64,000 bases of DNA, from contig UEIF01000005.1 in the NCBI GenBank assembly GCA_900468805.1, forward strand, positions 1 through 64,000. The letters run 5' to 3'. A program made the translations under genes and the position numbers. Position 1 is the first letter of the stretch, and each line of letters begins with the position of its first letter. Positions 44,567 to 54,659 of this stretch are shown here, in pieces. Source of the stretch: Hyphomicrobiales bacterium (lineage in GTDB: Bacteria > Pseudomonadota > Alphaproteobacteria > Rhizobiales > Rhizobiaceae). The notes under the pieces are model-generated. The model saw nothing but the letters and a program-made list of their open reading frames with translations, was not told the DNA's origin and made no database searches.

Positions 44567-46072
44567 TCAATCCCCTGAAATCAAACTGGAAAACGCCGGT
44601 CCCATGGGTGAAGTGCGCATCCCTTCTGCCAGCCGCGTCCATGGCAAGTCATCGGGATCGGCCTTCATCGGCCCTGGCGCCTTGGCTACGATGATGGCTG
44701 CCGCTATTTCTGTGAAATCAGCCCGAAAATGCACGGAGCTCTTGTTCACGAGTATGGATTTCGTTTCGGGTTCAATGCCGGCGATGCGATAAAGCACCCT
44801 ATCGAACATCTGCGCCTTGGTCGGACTAACGACGATGCTGACACCTGCGATGCGAAGACAGGCGACACCTCCCAGGTCGACCTTGTTGCCGTGGAACATC
44901 GGCCCCTCGAACGTGCAGATCCCATCGCCGATAAAATCGACATGGAACGTGCCACAGAGAGGCGACTCGCCCTCTACATCCGATGTGCCGCCGAGCGCTA
45001 TGGTTATGTCAGTGCCGACGCCGGCCGTGCGTGCAGCCTCGAATGCCGCGGGGTCGTAAAACACGCCGATTGCAGCATTGGCCGTTCCACATTCCAACAA
45101 TGCCTTCAGCATGCCGGTCGTGTTCCCATCGCCACCCGCACCGGGATTGTCTTGCGTATCGGAGATGACCACCGGCTTCCGAGCGTCCGCAGTAATTCTC
45201 ATTGCCTGCTCCACGGCGTCGCGTGGGGAGAGAAAATCCACCCGCCAATTCTTCTCTTCGGCGACGATCATATCGACAAGCGTTGAAACGGCGTCTTCAA
45301 CGGCGTGCTGATCGCGCCCGTAGCCCCAAACGGTGGGTCCGCACTCGGGAAAATCAGCGGCGGGAAAGCCCGGGGCGAAAGACAGAGAGATCACGTCGCC
45401 TTTCTGAAGTTCCCGCAGCCTTTCGTAAACGCGACGGGCCGGATCGACCAACGTGCACATCCCGTTGATCGGAATGAGAAAGGGGAGCCTTCTAAATGAC
45501 TTGAACCAGGGCGTCGGTGATGCTCGGTATTCATGGAGCAGTTCAAGCACCTTGGCTCCGGTATCCGCCATGTCGAGATGCGGATAAGTCTGGTAGGCGA
45601 TCAGGCCGTCCGCAAGATCGATCATTCTTGCAGTCACATTCGCGTGCAGGTCCAAGGACCCGACTAGAGGAACATCCGAACCTATTATCGAGCGCAGCCT
45701 TGCCAGTATTTCACCTTCCCCGTCGTCATGTGCCTCTGTGACCATGGCACCATGGAGATTGATGAAAACGCTGTCATAAGAATGCTTCCTTGCCGCTTCG
45801 GCAATCTCGCCGAGAATTTGTTCGAAAGCGGCTGTCGTCACATGGGCCGATGCGCTCGCGCCACTCCAGATGACGGGGATGAGTTCGTGTCCGGCGGACA
45901 ACGCCGCCTTGATGAAGCCACCAGCGCCGAGGTTGATCTCTTGCAACTCATAAAGCTCGGCTCCGCGCCTCAGCGCCGGATATCCTTCTCCTTTCAGGAA
46001 GTTCCGGTAGTGAGCCTTTGAAGGCGCGAACGTGTTCGTCTCATGTTCAAACCCCGCCACAAGTATCCGCAC
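44567..46072 (-). CDS. M81-family metallopeptidase (MlrC-like), copy 2
   Basis: A 501-residue protein with GTG 46072 as likely start, giving VRILVAGFEHETNTFAPSKA. Motifs match the family more closely than in copy 1: NLHGAMVTEAHDDGEGEILA, the metal site SLDLHANVTARMID with TYPHLDMADTG, and the glycine-rich DTQDNPGAGGDGNTTGMLKA. The C-terminal domain has HFRADFTEIAAAIIVAKAPG. The two copies share order and length but differ widely, which suggests separate substrates or steps. It is translationally close to the PatB-like gene (4 bases) and follows the amino acid transporter ATPase by 149 bases, a gap that carries site D. Confidence 0.88.
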   Translation of the reverse strand: MRILVAGFEHETNTFAPSKAHYRNFLKGEGYPALRRGAELYELQEINLGAGGFIKAALSAGHELIPVIWSGASASAHVTTAAFEQILGEIAEAARKHSYDSVFINLHGAMVTEAHDDGEGEILARLRSIIGSDVPLVGSLDLHANVTARMIDLADGLIAYQTYPHLDMADTGAKVLELLHEYRASPTPWFKSFRRLPFLIPINGMCTLVDPARRVYERLRELQKGDVISLSFAPGFPAADFPECGPTVWGYGRDQHAVEDAVSTLVDMIVAEEKNWRVDFLSPRDAVEQAMRITADARKPVVISDTQDNPGAGGDGNTTGMLKALLECGTANAAIGVFYDPAAFEAARTAGVGTDITIALGGTSDVEGESPLCGTFHVDFIGDGICTFEGPMFHGNKVDLGGVACLRIAGVSIVVSPTKAQMFDRVLYRIAGIEPETKSILVNKSSVHFRADFTEIAAAIIVAKAPGPMKADPDDLPWTRLAEGMRTSPMGPAFSSLISGD

Positions 46073-46158
46073 GATCCACCCCCAGTTTGAGTCAAACAAG
46101 ATATGGCCTGTATCGGGGGATAGGTTTTTGCGGAAGCAGCAGCTTGTGGATGCGTTCA

Positions 46159-46173
46159 TTGCCTTGAGAGCAA
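46159..46173. promoter_or_regulatory. LysR-box-like site D (TTGCC-TTGAG-AGCAA)
   Basis: TTGCCTTGAGAGCAA matches TTGCC-N5-GGCAA with one mismatch and is followed by CACC, as is site B. It is 87 bases upstream of the GTG start of M81 copy 2, in the only sizeable gap of this part of the run. Weaker than B and C. Confidence 0.4.
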
Positions 46174-46221
46174 CACCTCAGCTCGGCGGTACGGATCTGG
46201 GACTATAACTGTGATGAATGG

Positions 46222-46990
<769 letters not shown>

Positions 46991-47007
<17 letters not shown>

Positions 47008-48157
47008 GAGACAATCGGCGTTCGATCAGAGCGCCGTAACGCGACATGCCGAAACAGAAACTGAAATACACAAGCGCGGCAAATGCGTAGCCGGTCGTGC
47101 TGATCGTGGGCGCGGCCCATCGGGGATCGATGCGTGCGGTTTCAACGGTCGACAGGAAGTCGAATATCCCGACGATCAAAAGGAGCGACGTGTCCTTGAA
47201 GAGACCGATATTAATGCTAACGATATTTGGAACGGCGACTTTGAGGGCTTGCGGCAGGATGATGAACACCATGGTCTTCCAATAGCCGAAGCCAAGTGCC
47301 GATGCCGCTTCATATTGCCCTCGCGGGATTGCTTGCAGTCCACCACGAATGATTTCCGCAAGATAAGCCGCCGCAAAGAAAGTGATGCCGACCAGAGCCC
47401 GCACCAATTTGTCGGGATTGAGATCCGTCGGGAGGAAAAGCGGAAGCATCGTATTTGCCATGAAAAGCACGGTCACCAAAGGGACGCCGCGTGGCAACTC
47501 AATCAATCCGATGCTCAACCACCGCACGATCACCAAATGTGAGCGACGCCCGAGAGCAAGCAATATCCCGACCGGCAAGGCGGTGGCGATACCGACGGCG
47601 GCGACCACGATAGTAACCATCAGTCCGCCCCACAGATTTGTGGGAACATCCGGCAGCCCCACCGCATCCCAGCCGCTTAGGAAGATAAAGCCGGTTAACG
47701 GGAGGGCGACGATAACGAGAGTTAGGCCCAATCGCCGGAACGGAGCACGCGGCCACAGCAGATAAGCCAGACCAAGGCCGCCGGCGATAAAGAACGTGTT
47801 CACACGCCATCGCTGATCGAGCGGGTAGGAGCCGTAGATGAAGTATTTGTAGCGATCGGCAATGAACGCCCAGCACGCACCCACAGGGCGCCCATCCGAG
47901 GGTCGGCATGCCTCCCCAGTGTCACCCCACCATACCGCGTCCAGCAACAGGAACCTGCCCAGTTGCCACGCTGTGACTGCGAGAAGGGCGAAGATCAAAA
48001 TCGACAGGAGGGACTGCCGCCAGTTGGGAAAGAGATTGTGGTGAAGCCAACTGAGCCAGCCTCGATCGACAAGCGGTGGCGGGGCAGGTGGGTAAGGCTC
48101 GCTTTGACAGTAGGTCAAGGGCAGCAAGGGCTCATGTCGATAGGTACCGGATGACAT
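46991..48157 (-). CDS. aapM: General amino acid ABC transporter permease (AapM/BztC type)
   Basis: A 388-residue permease, typical of AapM, which has a long periplasmic insertion between its first and later membrane segments. A proline-rich N-terminus (PPAPPPLVDRGWLSWLHHNL) precedes a first segment near residue 50. The insertion with WWGDTGEACRPSDGRPVGAC and GLPDVPTNLWGGLMVTIVVA follows. The EAA loop is GQYEAASALGFGYWKTMVFI. It shares its first base with the last base of aapQ and overlaps aapP by 17 bases, so the three are translationally coupled. Confidence 0.92.
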
Positions 48158-49350
48158 TAGTTTTCCACGGTAGCGATGCGGCGGTTATAGACGTTCATCC
48201 CGAGTGCCGTCAGAAGCGAGATGGTGAGATAGACCGCCATGGTCATGAAGACGATCTCAACTGCCTGACCAGTCTGGTTCAACACCGTCCCGGCGAAAAT
48301 CTGCACGAGATCGGGATAGCCGATTGCCACCGCCAGTGAAGAGTTCTTGAGGAGATTGAGGTACTGGTTTGTAAGAGGTGGAATGATGACACGTATCGCC
48401 TGCGGCAAGATCACCTTGCGCATTATCTTTCCCGGTGGAAGATGAAGCGAGCGGGCCGCCTCATACTGTCCCTTGGGGACAGCGGCCAGGCCGGACCGGA
48501 CCACTTCGGCAATCGATGAGGCCGTATAGACGATCAGGCCTATGAGAAGGGCAACGAACTCAGGCAACAGCTGCCATCCTCCATCCACGCTGAACCGTCC
48601 CATCACGGGAATATTGAATAGGATCGGTGAGCGGCCAGTCGTCAGATAGATAGCAAGGCAGAAAGCCAGAGGCAGGCTGAAGAGGATCAACAGGTTCGTG
48701 GAACGATGCGGAAAACCGTGCCCTGATCTTGCCCGCCATATTGGAGCAAGACGTGCGGTCAAAAAAAACAGCGCCGCGATTGCTGCAGCGACCACGAGCC
48801 AGGCGCCGCCGAAATCCTGAACGACCGGCTGTGGAAGAGCAAGTCCGCGACGGTTCAGATAGAAAACGTTGCCGAGGTGGAGACTTTCCAAGGCTTTCGC
48901 CGGGAGAGCCGCTAATACGGCATTGTACCAGAACAGCAGCTGGAGGAGTAATGGCGTGTTTCTGAAGACCTCCACATAAGCGGCGGCCACACGGTTCAGC
49001 AACCAATTGGGCGATCGTCGGGAGATGCCGATGATGAAACCTAAAATAGTTGCAAGAGGAATGGCGATCACGGTGACTTCGACCGTGTTCAGCAGACCGA
49101 CCAGGAAGGCGCGTCCATAGGTCGAAACTGCGCTAAACGGGATGATGCTCTGACTGATGTCGAAGCCTGCGGTATGGCCGAGAAACCCGAATCCGGATGC
49201 GACCCCCTGCTTGGCAAGGCTGCCGCTAGCATTCCATAACGCGCCACCAACCAGGCCGGCAATCGCAACAAGCAGTATCGCCTGCCACAATATTTCCTTG
49301 GCGGTGGCCGATGGGCCCCGCCTGGACTTCGTGGGTGTCCGGGAGAACAT
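48157..49350 (-). CDS. aapQ: General amino acid ABC transporter permease (AapQ/BztB type)
   Basis: A 397-residue permease from ATG 49350; an ATG 12 bases upstream is an alternative. It has an N-terminal segment (LLVAIAGLVGGALWNASGSL) and GFGFLGHTAGFDISQSIIPF, which is characteristic of AapQ. A long periplasmic insertion with AALPAKALESLHLGNVFYLN follows. The EAA loop is KGQYEAARSLHLPPGKIMRK, and YLNLLKNSSLAVAIGYPDLV is near the end. It lies 58 bases after aapJ and overlaps aapM by one base. Confidence 0.92.
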   Translation of the reverse strand: MFSRTPTKSRRGPSATAKEILWQAILLVAIAGLVGGALWNASGSLAKQGVASGFGFLGHTAGFDISQSIIPFSAVSTYGRAFLVGLLNTVEVTVIAIPLATILGFIIGISRRSPNWLLNRVAAAYVEVFRNTPLLLQLLFWYNAVLAALPAKALESLHLGNVFYLNRRGLALPQPVVQDFGGAWLVVAAAIAALFFLTARLAPIWRARSGHGFPHRSTNLLILFSLPLAFCLAIYLTTGRSPILFNIPVMGRFSVDGGWQLLPEFVALLIGLIVYTASSIAEVVRSGLAAVPKGQYEAARSLHLPPGKIMRKVILPQAIRVIIPPLTNQYLNLLKNSSLAVAIGYPDLVQIFAGTVLNQTGQAVEIVFMTMAVYLTISLLTALGMNVYNRRIATVEN

Positions 49351-49408
49351 GTGATTTCCCATCGTCTTGCTGTTGTTGGCTACCGCTTGTGGCCCGGATC
49401 GGTCATTG

Positions 49409-50437
49409 TCATCGAAGCGGGGGAGCGTATTGCAGGCCTCCCTTGCTCCAGAGAGCATTCAGGCCCCGCGGGATTTTGAGTGGGGACCCAGAACCAAGAT
49501 TTCGGTCGTACATTTCGCCGTAATTTCCCACGGCGCGGATGGCGAGCAGCGCCCAGTCCTTGTTTACGCCCAGAAGTTCACCGACATTGCCCTCAACGCC
49601 AAGAAGGCGGCGGATCTCCGGGTTTTCGCTCGTCAGATAGCTATCGACATTCTCGCGGGTGATGTCGTTGTCCTCTGCGATTAGCAGGGCGAAATGAAGC
49701 CAGGCTGTGAGATCCGACCATTGGCTGTCGCCCTGCAGGACACCAATGGCCAGCGGCTCCCGCGAAACGATCTCCGGGAGCACGACATGTTTGTCCGGCT
49801 CGGCCATTCTGCGACGTTCACCATAAAGCGCGGAGGAATCGTTCGAATAGCTGTCGCAGCGTCCGCTTTCATAGGCCTTTACCGTTTCGCTGCTCGTGGC
49901 AAAGGTCACCGGCTTGTATTTCATGCCTTTCGCTCGGAAGTAGTCGGACGTGTTCAGTTCGGCCGTGGATCCCTGCGTTAGGCATATACTGGCACCGTCG
50001 AGTTCGGCTGCAGATGTCAAGCCGCTGTCGGCTCTGACGAGAAATCCCTGTCCGTCGTAAAAATCGACAGCGCGAAAATCGAGACCATTGGCTGTGTCAC
50101 GAGAGAGTGTCCAGGTCGTGGTCCTCGCGAGTACATCGACTTGCCCGGCCTGAATTGCTGCGAAGCGGTCCTTGGCCGTCAAGGGAACGAATTTGACATT
50201 CTTGGCATCGCCGATGACCGCGGCTGCCAACGCACGGCAATAGTCGGTGTCCAGGCCCTGCCAGTTGCCATCCGAATCCGGCAGTGCGAATCCTGCGAGG
50301 CCGGTGCCGACACCACAGAAGAGTTCGCCCCGTGCCCTGACCTTGGCGAGCGTGGAACTCTCTTGAGCGCTCACCCAACCGGGGGTGATCGCCATGGTCA
50401 GCGCGGCCAATGCCGCACTGTAAATACGTACTTTCAC
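49409..50437 (-). CDS. aapJ: General amino acid ABC transporter binding protein (AapJ/BztA type)
   Basis: A 342-residue periplasmic binding protein. GTG 50437 is preferred: the upstream ATG at 50452 overlaps the GGAGGAG ribosome site. The signal peptide is VKVRIYSAALAALTMAITPG, cleaved near SAQ. The mature protein starts STLAKVRARGELFCGVGTGL with the AapJ-type GFALPDSDGNWQGLDTDYCR. DRFAAIQAGQVDVLARTTTW and SRDTANGLDFRAVDFYDGQG follow. It captures amino acids for AapQMP and is the first gene of that operon. Site E lies 142 bases upstream. Confidence 0.93.
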   Translation of the reverse strand: MKVRIYSAALAALTMAITPGWVSAQESSTLAKVRARGELFCGVGTGLAGFALPDSDGNWQGLDTDYCRALAAAVIGDAKNVKFVPLTAKDRFAAIQAGQVDVLARTTTWTLSRDTANGLDFRAVDFYDGQGFLVRADSGLTSAAELDGASICLTQGSTAELNTSDYFRAKGMKYKPVTFATSSETVKAYESGRCDSYSNDSSALYGERRRMAEPDKHVVLPEIVSREPLAIGVLQGDSQWSDLTAWLHFALLIAEDNDITRENVDSYLTSENPEIRRLLGVEGNVGELLGVNKDWALLAIRAVGNYGEMYDRNLGSGSPLKIPRGLNALWSKGGLQYAPPLR

Positions 50438-50452
50438 AGTCTTCTCCTCCAT

Positions 50453-50887
50453 TTGCGCCTGCTCTCCCGGGCTGGCGCGTCTGTCGCTTTTCCGAATAAT
50501 GATGAGCGATTGACAGACGATGCTTTGAAGGTATTGAAAGCTGCCGCCTAAGGAAGATGCAAAGAGTAAGTCTGGGTGTTGCCCTCAAGGTAACGCTCGA
50601 AATAACCAACCCTTATCAAACCGTCGAAATCTTCGAAGGATCCGTCGCTTCTAGTCGCAGGCACAGGGCATTAGCGAACTTGTTACACTCAGATCGTTTC
50701 TCGCGAAAAAGTGGTCAAGTTTAGGAGTATGAAAATGGGCCAAGCTTGGCCTTAAGCGCTGAAACGTGCCCATAGGCTCGGGAATAAGAAACGCATCTAC
50801 GCTTCCCGCTCCACTCCCGATTCTTGCGGGTTCGTCTGTTTTTGCGCCGTCGCGTACTGGTTCAACAAAGGTTCTTAGACCTTCCGA
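50453..50887. other. aapJ upstream region with LysR-box-like site E
   Basis: No gene is seen in these 435 bases. TTGCC-CTCAA-GGTAA (50579-50593) fits TTGCC-N5-GGCAA with one mismatch and is preceded by GGTG, as in site B. A GAAGATGCA half-like copy of the 29.7 kb palindrome is near 50551. Together they hint that aapJQMP shares regulation with the peptide genes, but both are imperfect matches. Confidence 0.35.
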
Positions 50888-51809
50888 TCACACGGAAACG
50901 TCCCTGGGCCTCCGCGGAACCGGGCGAAACATGTGCTTACGAATGGCCTTCTCCAAGTCGATCAATCCGTGCGGCAGTCCGCCGCGATGAGGGTACATCA
51001 AATGAAATCCCGCCACGGGGCATCGCCATTCCGGCATGACGAGGCAGAGAGTGCCCTTCTCGAGCTGCGCGGCCACGAATCCGGTCGCCAGAAGCGCTAT
51101 TCCACACCCCGCGGCTGCAAATTGGCGGGCAGCGATCGCGCTTTCGACGGTGAGATTTGGAGCGTTGTCGATCCGCACCGTCTCGCCACTCCGGGTGAGT
51201 AACCAAGGCAGGGCTGCGCCCGATCTCGGTCGACGGATGACAATGCGGTCACGGTCCAGATCGTGGGGATGGGCAAGCTGGTCACGGCCGGCCAAATAAG
51301 CTTGTGACGTTACGAGGGTCAATTGATCCTCCTGGCTCAGGCGCCGCGCGATCATGTCCCGTTCGAGCAGATCACCGCGCCGGATTACCGCGTCGTAGCG
51401 GCGGGTCACCGAGCTTATCCTCAACGAAGATTTCAAGTGCAAAGTCGGGGTGGGCGCTTTGGAAACTCGAAAGCACCGGGGCTATCAGCAACTCCATCGC
51501 AATCGTCGATACGCTGATGCGCGCGCGTCCCGTCAAGCGGCTGTCGTGTTGCGACACAAGCCTTTCAGCGTTTGTGAGTTGCTCAAAGGCAGGCCTTACC
51601 TGCCGCACGAGCGCCTCTCCCGCCTCTGTAAGTGCAACGCTGCGGGTCGTACGGACAAACAGCCGAACCATGAGCCGCTTCTCTAGTCGTCTGATCGATT
51701 GGCTTACGGCAGAGGCCGTCACACCAAGGCGAACCGCGGCTGGCGCGAAGCGGCCCTCTTCCGCCACAGCAAGGAAGACGTTGAGTTCCGCAATTTCTCC
51801 GGCGCGCAT
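50888..51809 (-). pseudogene. LysR family regulator, frameshifted
   Basis: The N-terminal part (from 51809) is a good LysR HTH: AELNVFLAVAEEGRFAPAAV, RLGVTASAVSQSIRRLEKRL, VRLFVRTTRSVALTEAGEAL. After LEIFVEDKL near 51400 the frame must change to continue with SSVTRRYDAVIRRGDLLERD and the rest of the effector domain (GKGAALPWLLTR-like region, AARQFAAAGCGIALLATGFV) to the stop at 50888. One base change would restore a protein of about 305 residues. Either the gene died recently or the base is a sequencing error. It diverges from a metallo-hydrolase gene it would have controlled. Confidence 0.82.
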
Positions 51810-51897
51810 TCGTTATTTCCAGTCATCAATAAATGAAGATTTTGACCCCTTCTCTTAAACGGAATGACCATAACATTACAGGACAAAGGAGAAGACA

Positions 51898-52782
51898 ATG
51901 ACCAAACCTCAGTTCTATTCAATCGGAGATGCGCGGGTCGCATGCGTGGTGGACACCGTGCTGGATTCCTTCACTCTGCAACAATTGTTACCGGATTTGC
52001 ACGATGACGATCGACAACTGGCGGAAGAGATGCCCAAAACCATGGCGCCAGATGGACGCCGAGTGCGCCTGAGCGTGCACAGCTGGGTTATCCAGTATCG
52101 CGGAAAGACTATTTTGGTCGACACCGGCGCAGGGAATGACAAGGACCGTCCGAATGCGCGGTATTTCGACCATATTCGAACTTCCTATCTCGCTCGGCTG
52201 GCGGATGTAGGAGTCTCGCCACACGACGTCGACTATGTCCTTCACACGCATCTCCACGTGGATCACGTGGGATGGAATACTATGCTGATCGATGGGCGAT
52301 GTACGCCAACTTTCCCAAACGCGCGATTTATCTTTTCTGCGAAGGAATACGCCTACTTCACCGACCCAGCTAACTTGAACGATCGGAATCGAACCAGTTT
52401 TCAGGTTCAGGAAGACAGCGTGAGGCCGATCGTGGATGCAGGCATGGTCGACATGATTGAGGTGACTGGGGACGAGGTCATCCCTGGCTTCTCCTTCCAT
52501 CCGACGCCTGGCCACACCATGCACCACGCTTCAATTGTTCTCGAGAGCGCAGGCGTCAGAGCACTTTTTGCCGGCGATCTCCTTCATCACCCGATACAGA
52601 TCAGAAAGCCCGAACTGCTATCAGTGTTTGATCCGGAACGTCAGAAGACCGTGGAATCGCGAAGGTGGGCACTGGAATATGCGGCGGACCATAAAGCGAC
52701 GTGGTTTAGCTCGCATATTCCGGAGCCTTCAGCAGGCCGTATTGTTCGTGCGGGCGAGCAATACAGCTGGCACTTCGAATGA
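51898..52782 (+). CDS. Cytoplasmic metallo-beta-lactamase-fold hydrolase
   Basis: A 294-residue protein with no signal peptide. AAAGGAGAAGAC precedes ATG 51898. All zinc ligands of the fold are present: VDTGAGNDKDRPNARYFDHI, HxHxDH in VLHTHLHVDHVGWNTM, the histidine of FHPTPGHTMHHASIV, the bridging Asp in ALFAGDLLHHPI and a late SSHIPEP. The pattern resembles quorum-quenching lactonase relatives and other cytoplasmic esterases, and the substrate is unknown. It diverges from the frameshifted LysR gene by 88 bases. It is related in fold, but not closely in sequence, to the exported enzyme at 23.8 kb. Confidence 0.85.
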   Translation: MTKPQFYSIGDARVACVVDTVLDSFTLQQLLPDLHDDDRQLAEEMPKTMAPDGRRVRLSVHSWVIQYRGKTILVDTGAGNDKDRPNARYFDHIRTSYLARLADVGVSPHDVDYVLHTHLHVDHVGWNTMLIDGRCTPTFPNARFIFSAKEYAYFTDPANLNDRNRTSFQVQEDSVRPIVDAGMVDMIEVTGDEVIPGFSFHPTPGHTMHHASIVLESAGVRALFAGDLLHHPIQIRKPELLSVFDPERQKTVESRRWALEYAADHKATWFSSHIPEPSAGRIVRAGEQYSWHFE

Positions 52783-53190
52783 CCCGGCAACCGACGTTCG
52801 AGACCGGTTCGCTCACGCAAGCGCTCTTCGTCGAGAATACTGGCATTATTGGGACACAATCGATTTGGGCATGCGCGCTGGAAGATCCTCAGCCATCTGG
52901 CGACACCACAAGCCAATGTCAATTCGACCTGTTGGAAACCGCCCGTTCCCGCGGCAAAGGCCTTTTCCACCCATCCATGGCCGATCGGTAGCATGTGGGG
53001 GAGGTCGGCCGCGCTGCAATTCCCCAAACCATTCGTCGTGCCAGCGATGCGTGGTTCCGTCACACCCGATCTGCCGGGCGCAACTGAAGCTCCCGGTCGA
53101 GATGTAGGCGCGCGCTAGGACCAACGTCTGGTCAAACAATCTGAGCGCTATTGTCGATGACGCCCGCGCAGGAAGAGAGCGGGCGGCAAA
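52783..53190. other. Stretch without a recognisable gene
   Basis: Two overlapping minus-strand open frames (52641-53063 and 52846-53208) cover this stretch, but neither has a motif I recognise. One of them runs back through the 3' end of the metallo-hydrolase gene on the other strand. It may hold a decayed gene. I see no terminator. Confidence 0.35.
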
Positions 53191-53194
53191 TAAA

Positions 53195-53257
53195 TGTGCA
53201 TTATACACTTTTTTATTGACGGGCCTGCCTCATCGCTATTATGTGCACTCTACACAT
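53195..53257 (+). promoter_or_regulatory. Promoter with two MarR-type operators
   Basis: Two copies of the same palindrome lie 47 bases apart: TGTGCATTATACACT (53195-53209) and ATGTGCACTCTACACAT (53241-53257). Between them is TTGACG (53216-53221), with TATTAT or TTATGT 15-17 bases on, a plausible sigma-70 promoter. One operator sits just upstream of the -35 and the other over the -10. The downstream gene is the MFS transporter at 53333. The same palindrome flanks the marR/monooxygenase promoter 6 kb away. Confidence 0.7.
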
Positions 53258-53332
53258 TAGTGATGGCGACCCCCCGCGCAGCGGATTTGGTGCGCCGCGA
53301 CGAATGTGCGGTAAATAGCGGGGAATCGCGAG

Positions 53333-54595
53333 ATGGACGTCGATGCATCCACAGTCGGGAACGATGCGGCAACGCCGCGACTAAATCGGCGCCGGATGCT
53401 GCCAGTTTTTCTCAGCGTCAGCCTTTATGCCGCAAGTGCAGCGGCCGTGTTACCAATTTTGCCATTCTACCTCAAGGAAATGGGCGGAACGCCGCTCGTT
53501 TTCGGTATCGTTATCGCTACGGAAGCGCTCACCCAGTTTGTGGCAGGACCACTTGTCGGTCAGCTTTCAGATCAGTTGGGACGTAAGAAAATATTGCTGG
53601 CAACGCAGGCTGCTGCTTTTACGAGCTTTCTGTTGCTTGTGCTGGCAAGGGCGGTGTTTCCCCTTCTGTTGGCGCGCATGCTGTTCGGCTTTACGGGGGG
53701 AACGTTCACCGCTGCCGCCGCGTACGCCGCAGACCATAGTTGCCCGGCCAACCGTCGGCAGGCTATAGGCATTCTTAATGCAGCGGTCGGGCTGGGAGGT
53801 ATCGTCGGGGCGGGCCTATCCGGTTATCTGTCCAGCATCTCCCTGACTGTTCCGATTTATGCCGCCATGGCTCTTTCCGCGGCGAGCCTCGTCGTGACAG
53901 CTGCCTGGATAAGGGGAGGCCACGCAACATCCCACGGCTTTGACGTGTCACCCCAGAACGAAGTTTCCCGCGATAAGGTCTCGTTCAGATCGATCGTCAG
54001 TTCTCCCTTGATCCGGGTGCTTGTGATCGTGCTGCTCTGCTACTTTTTTGCCTATGGCATGTATGGCTCTCAGATCGCCAACTATCTTCAAGCGACACTT
54101 ATCAGCGAAGGCAATTCGTTTGGGCCGCGCGAGCTTGGCTACATAATGGCCGCGGACGGTGCGATCAACATCATTGTCCAGTTGTTCCTGCTGCAATGGC
54201 TCGGTCGGCACTTCACCGAACGTCGGCTGATCGTTCTCATATGCGCCATTGTGGCCCTCGGCTACATTACAGTTGGCTTTGCGGCGACCCTCCCGGTTAT
54301 CGTCTTCGCCATCCTTTGCGTAAGTGTCGGTGATGCGTTGGCGCGCCCCACCTTTATCTCGGCGCTCTCCGTCCATGCCCCGCGCGAACGTCAAGGAATT
54401 GTGTTGGGAACTGCCCAGTCCTTGCTTGCTGCCACGGAAGCAGTCTCTCCAATATTAGCCGGCTTTCTCATCGGCCAGGCACTGTACGGTGTTTGGACCG
54501 GCGCAATCGTCGCTTTCGTTGCAATTGCGGCAGCAATTGCCTGGACGAGACTTCCGTCCTCCGACCCGGAGGCAGAGGGGCAGGCGAACTCATAA
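53333..54595 (+). CDS. MFS exporter, TetA-like (DHA1 family), copy 1
   Basis: A 420-residue transporter with 12 predicted membrane segments. After a short polar N-terminus come LPVFLSVSLYAASAAAVLPI, the motif-A loop GPLVGQLSDQLGRKKILLAT and the transport motif ARMLFGFTGGTFTAAAAYAA. RRQAIGILNAAVGLGGIVGA is the antiporter-type motif C region of drug exporters such as TetA. These export hydrophobic or aromatic compounds in exchange for protons. A promoter with two MarR-type operators lies 80-140 bases upstream. A similar protein is encoded at 56.1-57.4 kb. It is followed after 64 bases by a patatin-like gene on the same strand. Confidence 0.88.
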   Translation: MDVDASTVGNDAATPRLNRRRMLPVFLSVSLYAASAAAVLPILPFYLKEMGGTPLVFGIVIATEALTQFVAGPLVGQLSDQLGRKKILLATQAAAFTSFLLLVLARAVFPLLLARMLFGFTGGTFTAAAAYAADHSCPANRRQAIGILNAAVGLGGIVGAGLSGYLSSISLTVPIYAAMALSAASLVVTAAWIRGGHATSHGFDVSPQNEVSRDKVSFRSIVSSPLIRVLVIVLLCYFFAYGMYGSQIANYLQATLISEGNSFGPRELGYIMAADGAINIIVQLFLLQWLGRHFTERRLIVLICAIVALGYITVGFAATLPVIVFAILCVSVGDALARPTFISALSVHAPRERQGIVLGTAQSLLAATEAVSPILAGFLIGQALYGVWTGAIVAFVAIAAAIAWTRLPSSDPEAEGQANS

Positions 54596-54659
54596 GCTAC
54601 ACGGCGGCGTGCAAATGGGCCGCATTCCTCCTTCCACTCGGCTTAAGAGAACCCGCTCA

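Noticed and set aside
52641-53063. 140-codon minus-strand open frame
   Set aside because: It overlaps the metallo-hydrolase 3' end on the opposite strand and has no recognisable domain.
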